Positions 41,214 to 50,729 of a stretch of 64,000 nucleotides of DNA are shown here, in pieces (within the stretch, counting starts at the first letter, position 1; each line of letters starts with the position of its first letter). A program made the position numbers and the translations under genes. Under the pieces are notes generated by a model. The model was not told where the DNA came from. It ran no database searches and was given only the letters and a program-made list of their open reading frames with translations. Source of the stretch: Deltaproteobacteria bacterium (lineage in GTDB: Bacteria; Lernaellota; Lernaellaia; JACKCT01); assembly GCA_027493875.1 (NCBI GenBank), contig JAOSJX010000023.1:124001-188000 (forward strand), in the 5' to 3' direction.

Positions 41214-41283
41214 AGGCTGCAGGCTACAGGCTACAGGTCACAGGGAACAGGTTACAGGTCACAGGGAAGAGGCTGCAGGCGGC
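41214..41283 (+). repeat. AGG-N2-AC heptad array between the two tRNA-Ser genes, 10 units
   Basis: Ten consecutive 7-base units in register: AGGCTGC, AGGCTAC twice, AGGTCAC, AGGGAAC, AGGTTAC, AGGTCAC, AGGGAAG, AGGCTGC, AGGCGGC. It is a diverged member of the AGGCTAC family at 4491. It starts 8 bases after the first tRNA. Confidence 0.9.
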
Positions 41284-41338
41284 AGGCCGGTGGTTACAGC
41301 TTGGGAGCGACGGGTTACAGTGGGGCTGCGGCGCTTGA

Positions 41339-41428
41339 GGAGAGATGACCGAGTGGCCGAAGGTGCACGACTGGAAATCGTGTGTACGTGTAAAAAGCGT
41401 ACCGTGGGTTCGAATCCCACTCTCTCCG
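41339..41428 (+). tRNA. tRNA-Ser (anticodon GGA)
   Basis: Acceptor GGAGAGA (41339-41345) pairs with TCTCTCC (41421-41427), discriminator G. Anticodon loop CTGGAAA gives GGA. Long class II variable arm (TACGTGTAAAAAGCGTA). T loop TTCGAAT. CCA not encoded. The acceptor stem is identical to the upstream tRNA-Ser. Confidence 0.95.
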
Positions 41429-41437
41429 TTCAAATCG

Positions 41438-41517
41438 CAGGTTATCCAGTTATCCGGTTGTTCAGTCGTCCGGTTAACCGGAATTCTGGAGAGCTGGAAA
41501 ACCGGAGAACCGGCGAA
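41438..41517 (+). repeat. 8-base periodic array (CCGGTTAT-like), 10 units
   Basis: Ten octads in strict register, each C/T-C/T/A-R-G at positions 1-4: CAGGTTAT, CCAGTTAT, CCGGTTGT, TCAGTCGT, CCGGTTAA, CCGGAATT, CTGGAGAG, CTGGAAAA, CCGGAGAA, CCGGCGAA. It begins 10 bases after the second tRNA-Ser. Confidence 0.85.
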
Positions 41518-41558
41518 AGCATTGCGGCGTTGCATGGCTGACGCGTAAGCTCGTGGCC

Positions 41559-42581
41559 ATGGCTCGCCGCATCCGTCTGGCCTCTCTGGCCGTGATCACC
41601 TTTCTCGTCACCCTCGAAATGTTCCTGCGCGTCGCGGAGGTCGGCCGGTCGGGCGTCGATAAAGTCTATTCGGACATTTACGACGTCGAGTACGTCATGA
41701 CGCCGGGCGCGACGAACCCTTATTCAAACGACGGCGAGACGTTGAACGAGCAGGGGCTCCGCGGTATGGACGTGGCCGTCCAGCGAACACCGGGCGTGTA
41801 CCGCGTGATCTGCCTCGGCGATTCCACGACCTACGGATTCGGCCTCCTTGAAGATTCCTATCCGTTTATTCTGCAAAAATTGTTGGAGCAGGAATTCGGC
41901 GACGGCGGCGTCGAAGTGGTCAACGGCGGCGTACCGGGCACGGGATTCCTCCAACAACTCTTGTTGTTTCAGCGCAGCCTTCGACAATACAAACCGGACG
42001 TCGTCACGCTGGCCGGCCATCCTTCCATGCGGATGGACATTTACAATTACCGTCGCCGCTTGGAGAGCGAGTATCATCGTAATCTCTTCACGCTCCGGCG
42101 CCACCTCGCGCGATCGCAAATCTATCGGACGCTTCGCCGATTCATCAAAGGCCCGCCCGTCGGCTACATCCCGGAGAACGAAACGTCTCCCCAGGCCCCC
42201 GAGATGCGCGGTCTGCATATGCGCGATTACCGGGCCGATCTGGAGCGCTTTCATGAAATGGCGCAGGAGGACGGATTCGACCTCGTCGTGTTCAAGCCGC
42301 CTTATCAGCTTCTCGTCGAGGAACTTCAAGCGCAAGGGGCGCGACCGGGTATGCCGGAATACGACGGGCGAATTCATCACCGGACGGTCGAGAGCATGGG
42401 TGGGCATTTCGCCGAGCGTTACGGTTACGCGTTTGTCGACGTCGTGCCCGGCTTTCTTTGCGAGCCCGTGGACCGGGATCTTTTTGACGACCCGAATCAT
42501 CCGGGCGGCAAGGGAAACCGGATCATCGCCGAGGCGGTGGCGCCGGTGATCGCCGAACGACTTAAAAGGATTCAGCCGTAA
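41559..42581 (+). CDS. SGNH/GDSL-family hydrolase, membrane-anchored
   Basis: Intact protein of about 340 residues; ATG 41559 chosen, in-frame GTG 41553 also possible. An N-terminal hydrophobic segment (LASLAVITFLVTLEMFLRV) anchors or exports it. SGNH blocks: VICLGDSTTYGFG (GDS with catalytic Ser), VVNGGVPGTGFLQQ (block II Gly), LAGHPSMRMD in place of the usual GxND, and DDPNHPGGKGN (DxxH). Such proteins in Gram-negatives often act on polysaccharide acetyl groups or lipids; substrate here unknown. The array-filled tRNA spacer lies just upstream. Confidence 0.82.
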   Translation: MARRIRLASLAVITFLVTLEMFLRVAEVGRSGVDKVYSDIYDVEYVMTPGATNPYSNDGETLNEQGLRGMDVAVQRTPGVYRVICLGDSTTYGFGLLEDSYPFILQKLLEQEFGDGGVEVVNGGVPGTGFLQQLLLFQRSLRQYKPDVVTLAGHPSMRMDIYNYRRRLESEYHRNLFTLRRHLARSQIYRTLRRFIKGPPVGYIPENETSPQAPEMRGLHMRDYRADLERFHEMAQEDGFDLVVFKPPYQLLVEELQAQGARPGMPEYDGRIHHRTVESMGGHFAERYGYAFVDVVPGFLCEPVDRDLFDDPNHPGGKGNRIIAEAVAPVIAERLKRIQP

Positions 42582-42590
42582 GGCGAACGA

Positions 42591-42959
42591 TTAGGCCGTA
42601 TCGTCGTCGGCCGTTTCGACGCCGCAGTCGTCGGTGATGCACTCGAACCAGATCTCGCAATCCAGGTCACTTTCCCAACACTCGACGATGCACTCCCAGG
42701 GCACTTCTTCGGGGACGCTGTCTTTGCAGTAATTTTCGGCGTCGTCACGACTCAAGTCGAACAGGCTCGGTGCCTCGCAAAAATCGAGTATGGCGTCGAC
42801 GAACGCCTCGCAACGCTCCGCCCAAGTCGGGGCGTCGTCGTCGCCGTCGCCGCCATCGTCATCATCATCGTCGTCGTCGCCGCAGCCTAGCCAGAGCGCC
42901 GTAAAACTTGAAGAGAGCAGGAAAATAAAGATGAGCGAGGGCAAAAGTGGCCGTTTCAT
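42591..42959 (-). CDS. small lipoprotein: Asp tract plus Cys-rich domain
   Basis: ATG 42959 (MKRPLLPSLIFIFLLSSSFTAL) ends in lipobox LWLGC. Directly after the lipid Cys comes an Asp/Gly tract (GDDDDDDDDGGDGDDD). Then follows a compact domain with eight cysteines (RCEAFVDAILDFCEAP, NYCKDS, ECIVECWESDLDCEIWFECITDDC), probably disulfide-bonded and helical. It ends in DDDTA. No family recognised. The same Asp-tether design appears in several lipoproteins of this window. Confidence 0.7.
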   Translation of the reverse strand: MKRPLLPSLIFIFLLSSSFTALWLGCGDDDDDDDDGGDGDDDAPTWAERCEAFVDAILDFCEAPSLFDLSRDDAENYCKDSVPEEVPWECIVECWESDLDCEIWFECITDDCGVETADDDTA

Positions 42960-43027
42960 GGCAGCCTCCGAAGCGATAATCACGGTTTGTTCATCCTCTC
43001 ACGACACCGGGGCGGCGAGAAGGTGGG

Positions 43028-43800
43028 CTATTTAATTTCCGGCAAACCGACGCGGACTGTGCCTTTCTTCAGCGAGAGCTGCCAGAGATATTTGCCTTGG
43101 TGCGCGTGGACATAGAGTGCCTGGGGATCGGGCCGCGTGATCGGAAATCCCTCGGACTCCACCGTTCCTTCTTCCGTGACGATCGCTTGGACGGCCGTTC
43201 GCGTTTTCGGTGAGAGCGAAAAATCGATGCGCCCATTGTCGAGTTGAATCACGCCGGGGCCGGATTCGCCGCCGGCGAGCGACACGGACACGTTGCCTTC
43301 ATCGCCTTTGATCTCCACGGGCCGCGCGGCGCCGCGGTGATCTTTCAGCTCCACCTGTCCCTCGTCGATTTCAATTTTGACGGCGCCGCGGTGTTCGACG
43401 AGCGACAACGCGCCGCCGTTCACGTCGGCGCTTAGATCGCCCTCCAGACCGCGAACAACCGTCACGCCTCGCGCGGCGTCGATTTCCAATCGCGTATCCT
43501 TCGGTACGGCGATCGAAAGTTTGTGCCGAATCTTTTTTTCACTGAACGAACGCACGGACAGTTTCGCGCCCCGTCCGCGCTCTCTAACTCAAAGCGCACG
43601 CGCGCCGGCATACCGTCGCCGACACGTTCACCTTTGCCGGTCGCGCGAATGACGCCGTCGTCGCCGGCGACAATCTCGATTTCGCCCCGCGTCTCGACGC
43701 GAAGAAGAGGCGCCGACGGGACCTTGATTTCTTGCGTGTTCTGCGCGTACGCGGGAAGCGCGACAAGGGCGATGGTTAACGTGAAAAGAAGGTTTCTCAT
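43028..43800 (-). CDS. DUF4097-like exported adhesin-type protein (one frameshift)
   Basis: ATG 43800 (MRNLLFTLTIALVALPAYAQ) gives a signal peptide. The mature protein alternates short beta strands with small turns: VPSAPLLRVETRGEIEIVAGDDG, LEIDAARGVTVVRGLEGDL, GGALSLVEHRGAVKIEIDEGQVELKDHRG. This is the ladder-like text of DUF4097/putative autotransporter adhesin domains. Frame change near 43570 joins FELESADGA to VRSFSEKKIRHKL. About 255 residues. Its ATG overlaps the mog stop (ATGA). Confidence 0.7.
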
Positions 43801-44291
43801 TTCGGCGCGTGGTCCTTGTCGCCGGCCGTTCCGTCGAGCAGCGCGCACGCATGGGGCAGGGCGGGAAGAATGACTTCCAGGCATTCCACCGCGCCTTTTC
43901 TGCTGCCCGGCAGGTTGACGATCAGGCTTTCGCCGCGAATCACGGCGACGGCGCGCGACAGCATGGCGTGGGGCGTGACTTGAAGCGACCGCGCGCGCAT
44001 GGCCTCGGCCAGGCCGGGCGCCTGGCGCTCCGCGACCGCGAGAGCCGCTTCCGGCGCGACGTCGCGTTTCGTGAAGCCGGTGCCGCCGACGGTGAGCACG
44101 ATCTGCGCGTGCTCCTTGTCGCAGAGGCGACGTAGCTCCTCTTCCACCTGATCACGGTCGTCGGCGAGGATGGAGGCGTGAACGCACGTCCCGGCTTTGT
44201 CGTCCATCATCGCGCGGACGGCGGGGCCGGCGGTGTCCTCGCGTTCGCCGCGCGAAGCCTTGTCGGAAAGCGTGAGAACCGCGTAACGCAT
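43797..44291 (-). CDS. mog: MogA/MoaB-family molybdopterin biosynthesis protein
   Basis: Intact 164-residue protein. MoCF_biosynth motifs: MRYAVLTLSDKASRGEREDTAGP, LTVGGTGFTKRDVAPEA and LIVNLPGSRKGAVECLEVILPALPHAC. MogA adenylylates molybdopterin before Mo insertion; MoaB-type homologues do the same. It is relevant to the molybdopterin enzyme encoded 3 kb away (47435). The last position overlaps the next gene by 4 bases. Confidence 0.9.
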   Translation of the reverse strand: MRYAVLTLSDKASRGEREDTAGPAVRAMMDDKAGTCVHASILADDRDQVEEELRRLCDKEHAQIVLTVGGTGFTKRDVAPEAALAVAERQAPGLAEAMRARSLQVTPHAMLSRAVAVIRGESLIVNLPGSRKGAVECLEVILPALPHACALLDGTAGDKDHAPK

Positions 44292-44301
44292 GAACGCGAG
44301 C

Positions 44302-45445
44302 CTATCCGCGCGGCACGCGGCGCGCAAGGTCCGCGAGGCCGGCGCGGTCGAGCGCGTCGCGCCAGGGGAGTTCTCCATACACGTTGTCGCGCAGGAAGTG
44401 GACCGCCTGCCGAATCACGAGCGCGTCGAACCATTCGTGAACGCGCCGGCGGAAAGCGTCCGGCGTCCGCGCTCCGTCGCGCGCCGAGCGCAGGAGTCGT
44501 TCCATTCCTTTTTCCGAGAGAAAACGCGCGAACTCCGCGGGGAGTTCGGGTTCGCGGTCGAACGCGTCGAGCACGGCCTGCAAGGCGCGGCCCGCGACCG
44601 CGTAGGTGTCGGGATGCTCCAAACGCATTTCGAGACTCGCTTCGACGATTTTGCCGATGCCGTGGCCGGTGCCGAGATAGACGCGGTCGGACAAGCGCGC
44701 GGACGGATAGACGATGGGCCGTTCCAGCCGCTCAACGCCGCCCGCCTTGGCCGCGCTTTGAAGAAAATAAAAATCCTCCGTCGCCTTGCGTGTGTTCATA
44801 CCGCCCGCGGCGGCGTAGCCCTCGGGCGTGCAAACAATGGTGGAGCCGATGGTGGAGAACGCGTAGATCGTCGGGATCGCGCGCAGCATCGCCTCCACGT
44901 AGCGCAATCGGAGTTCGTAGAGCGCCGCGGCGGTGCGGCGCGGTTCGCCCGGCGGAAGGTCGTGCTCGTACGCGAGAACGGCGACGCGCGCACCGCCGGA
45001 TGCGGACCACGCGAGAAGCGCGCCGACGTAATCGTCCGACACGCGACAGTCGGCGTCGAGAAACGCGAGCGCGCCGTCCGGCGGGCACGCGCAGAGCGCG
45101 CGATCGAGACCGGCTTTGCGCGCGGCGCCGACGCCCGCGATTTTTTTCGGGAAGGCCGCGGCCCGGCGAGGAACGGTCCACGATTTCGAGTCCGTCGATT
45201 TTCAGGGCGCGCAGCAGACCGATCGTTTTTTGATTGTCGTCGAACGCCTCGCCGCGTTCGCCGTCCGCGTTGTTGACGACGGCGAAGATTTCGGCGCGCT
45301 CCGCGCCGGGCAACGCCGCGAGGCGCGTCACGGTCTCGGGGAGCGCCGCGCTCTCGGCGCGGGCGGGGATGACGATCTTGAGCGGACGTTCCTTCTTCGG
45401 ATCGTCAGGAAGGCCGGCCTTGGCCAGATAGCGCCGGACGCGCAT
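44302..45445 (-). CDS. family 2 glycosyltransferase (one frameshift)
   Basis: ATG 45445 overlaps the miaA stop (TGATG). The GT-A opening LKIVIPARAESAALPETVTRLAAL is followed by EIFAVVNNADGERGEAFDDN. A run of seven T (45141-45147) shifts the frame; after it come KAGLDRALCACPPDGALAFLDADCRVSDDYV with the DxD-like motif DAD, and STIGSTIVCTPEGYAAAGG. The C-terminal 150 residues are helical. About 380 residues, probably cytoplasmic. Acceptor unknown. Confidence 0.82.
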
Positions 45446-46358
45446 CACAGCACGCCGGCTTCGGCGAGCGCGTCGAAAGCCGTCTCCGGCCGCTCGGCGT
45501 CGATCCAACGGACGGCGATGCCCTCGCGTTCCATTTTGCGGAGCCACGTTTCCTGACGCTTGGCGAATTGGCCGATGCGGACGGCGAGTTCGCGTTCCAT
45601 GTTCTCAAGCGTCAGCTCGCCGCGCAGGTGAAGCGCGAGATATTTGTATTCCAACCCGAAGTACGCGAAGCGCTCCCACGGAAGACCGCGCGCGCGCAGG
45701 GCGCGGGCCTCGTCGATCATGCCGCGTTCGATGCGTTCGCGCAGGCGGCGGCGAATGCGTTCGCGCAAAACGTCGCGCGGAAGACGCAGACCGATGGTGA
45801 CGGCGTCGGGCTTTTCGGCGGAGCGCTCCTCCGGCGGGCGCACGGCGATTTCCAGCGCGCGGATCGCGCGGCCGCGGTCGGTCAGGTCGGTCGTGTTATG
45901 CAGGTCGGGGCGCCGCTCGCGCAATTCCGCGACGATTTTTTCCAACGGAACGTTCTCAAGGCGCGCGCGCAGTTCGTCGTCGCGCGGCGCCTCGGCCATC
46001 GCGTATCCCGAGAGCGCCGCGCCACGTAGAGATTGGTGCCGCCGGCCAGCACCGGGAATTTCCCTCTCGCGCGCGCGTCGCGGAAGGCCGCGCGGAAATC
46101 GCGGTGGAAATCGAAAACGGAATAGTCCTCCTCCGGATCGAGAAGGTCGATGAGGCGGATGGGCACGGCGCGGCCGTCCGCGACGAAATCGCCGCGGTCC
46201 TTGCCGGTGCCGAGGTCCATGCCGCGATAGACCTGCCGCGAATCCGCGGAGATCACCTCGGAGTCGAGACGCGCCGCGACGCGCGCGGCGAGGCGCGTTT
46301 TTCCGGTGCACGTGGCGCCGACGACCGCGACGAGTTCGACGGGGCGAAAGCCGGTCAT
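45445..46358 (-). CDS. miaA: MiaA, tRNA dimethylallyltransferase (one frameshift)
   Basis: The enzyme transfers a dimethylallyl group to A37 of tRNAs that read UNN codons, including tRNA-Ser. Motifs: VAVVGATCTGKTRLA (P loop), SEVISADSRQVYRGMDLGTGK and VPIRLIDLLDPEEDYSVFDF, with FPVLAGGTNLYV. After a frame change near 46020 come LRERIRRRLRERIERGMIDEARALRARGL and GLEYKYLALHLRGE. About 304 residues, normal. Flanked by xth (overlapping ATGA) and the GT2 gene (TGATG). Confidence 0.95.
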
Positions 46359-47150
46359 GAATTTACTTTCAAGATGGCCGGATCGAGCGTGACGCCGATC
46401 GGGCAGTGGTCGGAGGACATGACGCCGGGGTGAATCGACGCCGCCTTGACGAATTTCATCGCCGCGGGCGAGGCGAGGACGTAGTCGATTCTCCACCCGA
46501 CGTTGCGTTCGCGGGCACCGCCGCGCTGCGTCCACCAGGTGTAGTGGCCGGGCGCGCCGGGATGGAAACGGCGGAAGGTGTCCACCCATCCCGCGCCGAT
46601 CCAGCGGGAAAATTCCGCGCGCTCTTCCGGGCGGAAGCCGCTGTTTTTCACGTTATCCTTGGGGCGGGCGAGGTCGATCTCCTCATGGGCCGTGTTGAAA
46701 TCGCCCATGACGAGAATGCGCCCGCCGCGTTTCTTCTCCTTTTCCAGAAGGTCGAAGAGGAGGCGCGAGAAGGCGAGCTTGTACGGAATGCGGGAGAGAT
46801 CGCGGTTCGGGCCGGTGCCGTTGGGGACGTACACGTTGACGACGCGGAGCTTGCCGAACCGCGCGGACTGGTAGCGGCCCTCGACGTCGAATTTCGCCTC
46901 GCCCATCGACGTTTCGTAATCGTCGGGTTCGTTTTTCGCGTAGAAGCCGACGCCGCTGTAACCTTTTTTCCGCGGGGAAAAAGCGCCCTTTGAGCCGGCC
47001 GGGTGCGAGGGCTTCTTCCGGCACCTGATCGGGCAGGGCGCGCAGTTCCTGAATGCCGAGCGCGAAGAGCCCCGCGCCGCGCACCCAGTCGGCAAAACCC
47101 TTCTGGACGCACGCGCGCAGGCCGTTGACGTTCCAGGAGGCGATTTTCAT
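46355..47150 (-). CDS. xth: exodeoxyribonuclease III (one frameshift)
   Basis: ATG 47150 (MKIASWNVNGLRACVQKGFADWV). EEP-fold motifs: LGIQELRA (metal Glu), GYSGVGFYAKNEPD, VMGDFNTAHEEIDLARPK, RNVGWRIDYVLAS and SDHCPIGV. The frame changes at a run of six T (46964-46969). About 264 residues. It cleaves at abasic sites and removes 3' blocks. First gene of the xth-miaA-GT2-mog-DUF4097 series, whose members overlap or nearly so; it reads away from the sulfur operon. Confidence 0.94.
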
Positions 47151-47268
47151 GGTTCGGATTCCTTGCCGTTTGCGCGGCGGAATGTCAACGGAGCGCCGCG
47201 ACTCGGCCCGGCCCGAGGCGGGGTTGGCGGATTTTCCAGTTGTGCCGGTATCTGGCGCAAGCGCGGTC

Positions 47269-47282
47269 TTGACATGGGTCAA
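47269..47282 (+). promoter_or_regulatory. perfect Fnr-type palindrome ahead of the sulfur-oxidoreductase operon
   Basis: TTGACATGGGTCAA is a perfect inverted repeat, TTGAC-N4-GTCAA, matching the consensus TTGAY-N4-RTCAA of Fnr/Dnr/Nnr regulators. It lies 152 bases before the start at 47435 and upstream of an AT-rich stretch with possible -10 elements (TAATAA 47300-47305, TAGTTA 47310-47315). Regulation by a Crp/Fnr protein is inferred. Confidence 0.65.
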
Positions 47283-47301
47283 GTGGACTAAATTATTTGT
47301 A

Positions 47302-47316
47302 ATAACAAGTAGTTAT
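47302..47316. promoter_or_regulatory. second inverted repeat in the same promoter region
   Basis: ATAAC (47302-47306) and GTTAT (47312-47316) flank AAGTA. Overlaps the likely -10 region, so it could be an operator. Another loose inverted pair, GCAAT and ATTGC, lies around 47364-47388. The rest of the 47151-47434 spacer shows no gene. Confidence 0.35.
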
Positions 47317-47434
47317 ATGTGTAATGGCGGGGTGTGAAAACGGCGTTCGGCCTTGCGTGAATTGCAATCTAGATATATAGTAATTGCTATGTAACGGGCT
47401 CCGCCGAGGGCGGGGAAAGACCCGGAGGAAAGAG

Positions 47435-49667
47435 ATGGGACGGACGACCAGACGGGACTTCATCAAGATCGGGGCGGCGTCCACGGCGGCGGTGGCGGCG
47501 GCTTCGGGACTCGGGACGAAGTGGTGGGGTCTCGACGCGAACACGATTCCCGATCCGGAAACCGACGGCGACCAGGTTATCTCGACCTTTTGCGAAATGT
47601 GTTTCTGGAAATGCGGCATCCTCGCCCACGTGAAGGACGGGCGGGTGACGAAGCTCGTGGGAAACCCGGACCATCCGCTCTCGCGCGGGCGGCTGTGCCC
47701 TCGCGGCACGGGCGGCACCGGCCTGCTCTACGATCCGGACCGCCTCAAGAAGCCGATGATCCGCGTGAAGAAGCGCGGCGAGGACGTTTTCGAGGAAGTT
47801 TCGTGGGACCGCGCGCTCGACGAGACCGCGGAACGCATGGAAAAGATCCGCGCGGCGTACGGCCCGGAAGCGTTCGCGCTGTTCCTTCACGGGTACGGCG
47901 GCAGTTGGTTCAAGCACCTGGTCAGCGCGTACGGATCGCCCAACGTGGCGGCGCCGTCGTACGCGCAATGCCGCGGTCCGCGCGAGGTGGGCTATCAACT
48001 CACGTTCGGGTCCGGCGTCGGCTCGCCCGAGACGATCGACATCGAGAACGCGCGGTGCGTCACGCTCATCGGGTCGCACCTCGGCGAGAACATGCACAAC
48101 ACCCAGGTGCAGGAACTGGCGGACGCCATCGGCCGCGGCGCGGAGCTGGTGGTGGTCGATCCGCGCTTTTCGACCGCCGCGGGCAAGGCGAAATACTGGC
48201 TGCCGATCAAGCCGGGAACGGACATCGCGCTGCTTCTCGCTTGGATGAACGTGATGATCGAGGAAGGGCGTTTCGACCGCGATTACATCGCGAAGCACGC
48301 GAACGGCTTTGACGAAATCAAAGCGCACGTCAAGGACAAGACGCCGGAGTGGGCGTATCCGATCACGGGGCTTCGCCCGGAACTAATCCGCGAATCGGGC
48401 CGCTTCATCGCCGCGCACCGGCCGGCGTCGCTGATTCATCCCGGGCGGCGCACGACGTGGTACGGCGACGACACGCAGCGAGCGCGGGCGATGGCGATCC
48501 TCGCGGCGCTGCTCGGAAGCTGGGGACGGCGCGGCGGGTATTTTCAGCCGGGATCGATGGACATCCCGAAGTTCCCCTACACCGCGTACGCCTACAAACC
48601 GCGGGAAAAAAGCGGACCGTCCCGCCGCGAACAAGTATCCGCTGGCGGACGAGACGCTGGCGTCGGGCCTTTGCGACGCGACGATTCCCGGCCAGGCCGC
48701 CTACGATCTCAAAGGCTGGATGGTTTACGGCACGAATCTCATCCAGAGCCTGCCGAATCCGGCGCAGACGGTCGAGGCGATCCGGAATCTCGATTTCATC
48801 GTGACGATCGACGTGCTCCCCGCGGAGATCGCCGGGTGGAGCGACATCGTGCTGCCGGAGGCGACGTACCTGGAGCGCTGCGACGAGGTTTACGCGGGGC
48901 CGTGGAAGCAGCCGTTCCTGGCGATCCGGCAGCCGGTGGTGGAGCCGATGTACGATTCGAAGCCCGGCTGGTGGATCGCGCGCGAGCTGGGGCGGCGGCT
49001 CGGACTTTCCGATTACTTCCCTTGGAAAGACAGCGTGGAATACGCGATGCACCGTGTCCACGCGGCGGGTTACGACTGCGAGGCGTTGAAAACGAAGGGC
49101 GTGGTGCTCGGCGAGAAAACGCCGACCGTGGAAGAAGAGGGGCTGCCGCCCACGTTCTTCACCGAAAGCGGCAAGATCGAGCTTTTCAGCAAGCCGCTCG
49201 AAGCGATGGGTTTCGATCCGCTGCCGGAATACCGGCCGCACGACGAAGCGCCCCACGGCATGTTCCGGCTTCTGGTCGGCCGCGCGCCCGCGCACACGTT
49301 CGGGCGGACGACCAATAACCGCTTCCTCGCAAGCGCGTACGCGGAAAACGAAGTGTGGATCAATACGGACGCGGCGAAGGCGCTGCCGGGGTTTGAAACG
49401 AAGCCGCTGAAAAGCGGCGACCGGGTCGTGTTGGAAAATCAGGACGGCGTGCGTTCGCTGCCGGTGAAAGCGCGCGTCACGGAACGCCTTCGCGGCGACG
49501 CGGTTTATCTGGTGCACGGCTTCGGCCACACGGCGGCGGGGCTCACCTACGCGCGGGGCCGGGGCGCGTCGGACAGCGAACTCATCACGCGATACAAGAC
49601 CGATCCCATCATGGGCGGCACGGGCATGAACGTGAATTTCGTGCGCGTGGACCGGGCGGAGGCGTAA
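47435..49667 (+). CDS. molybdopterin oxidoreductase catalytic subunit, polysulfide/thiosulfate-reductase-like (one frameshift)
   Basis: ATG 47435 with GGAGG. Tat signal TTRRDFIKIGAASTAAVAAA indicates folded export. A [4Fe-4S] binding set CEMCFWKCG and RLCPRG (C-x2-C-x3-C-x27-C) opens the domain. YAQCRGPRE probably supplies the Mo-ligating Cys. Further MopB text: LIGSHLGENMHNTQVQEL, VVDPRFSTAAGKAKYWLPIKPGTD, VLPEATYLERCDEVY, and the C-terminal domain with RFLASAYAENEVWINTDAAKA. One frame change near 48620. About 743 residues, close to PsrA/PhsA. With the FeS and NrfD subunits it forms a PsrABC-type quinol-linked complex at the periplasmic face. Polysulfide, thiosulfate or tetrathionate are all possible substrates. 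Confidence 0.88.
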
Positions 49668-49668
49668 C

Positions 49669-50208
49669 ATGAAAAACGGCGTCCGCTACGCGATGACGAT
49701 GGATACGAAACGGTGCGTCGGGTGCAGCGCGTGCGTGCTGGCGTGCAAGGCCGAGAACGGGCTGCCGCTCGATGGCTACCGCGACTGGATCGTGGAAGAG
49801 ACGCGCGGGAAATTTCCGAATCTCACGATGGAAATCCGCTCGGAACGCTGCAACCACTGCGAGCATCCGGCGTGCGTGGCGGCGTGTCCGACGGGCGCGA
49901 GCCACGTGGCCGAAGGCGGCACGGTGCTCGTCGAGAAAAGCAAATGCACCGGGTGCAAAGCGTGCATCGCGGCGTGTCCGTACAACGCGCGTTACGTGCA
50001 TCCGAAGGGCTACGTCGATAAGTGCACGTTCTGCCTGCATCGCGTGAAACGCGGGCAACAGCCGGCGTGCGTGGAAATTTGCCCGACGAAGGCGCTGACC
50101 TTCGGCGACATGAACGATCCGGACGGCGACGTGGCGCGGCTGTTGCGGTCGCGTCAATCCAAAGTGAGCAAGCCGGAAACGGGACTCAAACCGCGGCTCT
50201 ACTTTTGA
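49669..50208 (+). CDS. PsrB/NrfC-like four-cluster ferredoxin subunit
   Basis: Intact 179-residue electron-transfer subunit, start 2 bases after the previous stop. Cys groups in order: RCVGCSACVLACKAENG, RCNHCEHPACVAACPTGA, KCTGCKACIAACPYNARY and KCTFCLHRVKRGQQPACVEICPTKAL. That gives binding sites for four [4Fe-4S] clusters. It carries electrons between the NrfD membrane subunit and the Mo subunit. It has no own signal, so it is presumably co-exported with the Tat partner. Confidence 0.93.
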   Translation: MKNGVRYAMTMDTKRCVGCSACVLACKAENGLPLDGYRDWIVEETRGKFPNLTMEIRSERCNHCEHPACVAACPTGASHVAEGGTVLVEKSKCTGCKACIAACPYNARYVHPKGYVDKCTFCLHRVKRGQQPACVEICPTKALTFGDMNDPDGDVARLLRSRQSKVSKPETGLKPRLYF

Positions 50209-50222
50209 CATGAGGTAAGGCG

Positions 50223-50729
50223 ATGACGACGCAAACGAAATTCTGGAATCCCTACCTGGCGGGCCTGGCGCTCGGCGCGGTGCTCCTGGCGAGTTTTCTC
50301 GTCGCCGGGCACGGCCTGGGCGCGTCGGGCGCGTCGTACCGCCTCGGCGTCACGGCGCTCGACGCGATCGCGCCGGCGCACGTGGCGGCGAACGAGTATA
50401 TGGCGGGCGTCAAGGAACACGGGCTGCGCGATTGGCTCGTCTTTGAAGTGCTCGGCGTCTTCCTGGGCGGCGTCGTGGCGGCCTACACGGCGGGGCGGCT
50501 GCGTCCCGGGGTGATCAAGGGCGCGGGCGTTTCGACCGGGCGGCGCCTCGCGTTCGCGCTCGGCGGCGGCGTGCTGATGGGCATCGCGGCGCGCCTCGCA
50601 AGGGGATGCACGTCGGGCCAGGCCCTTTCGGGCGGCGCGGTCCTCTCGGCCGGAAGCTGGATCTTCATGCTGATGGTCTTCGCGGGAGGCTACGCGCTGG
50701 CGTATTTCGTGAGGAGGCAGTGGCGATGA
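50223..50729 (+). CDS. YeeE/YedE-family sulfur transporter, first half
   Basis: Intact 168-residue membrane protein. Helices: YLAGLALGAVLLASFLVAGHGLG, WLVFEVLGVFLGGVVAAYTAG and LAFALGGGVLMGIAARL. The family signature ARGCTSGQALSGGAVLSAGSW carries the conserved Cys used in thiosulfate uptake by YeeE. It corresponds to one of the two inverted halves of full YeeE. Its stop overlaps the next start (ATGA), so the second half is translationally coupled. Confidence 0.9.
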   Translation: MTTQTKFWNPYLAGLALGAVLLASFLVAGHGLGASGASYRLGVTALDAIAPAHVAANEYMAGVKEHGLRDWLVFEVLGVFLGGVVAAYTAGRLRPGVIKGAGVSTGRRLAFALGGGVLMGIAARLARGCTSGQALSGGAVLSAGSWIFMLMVFAGGYALAYFVRRQWR

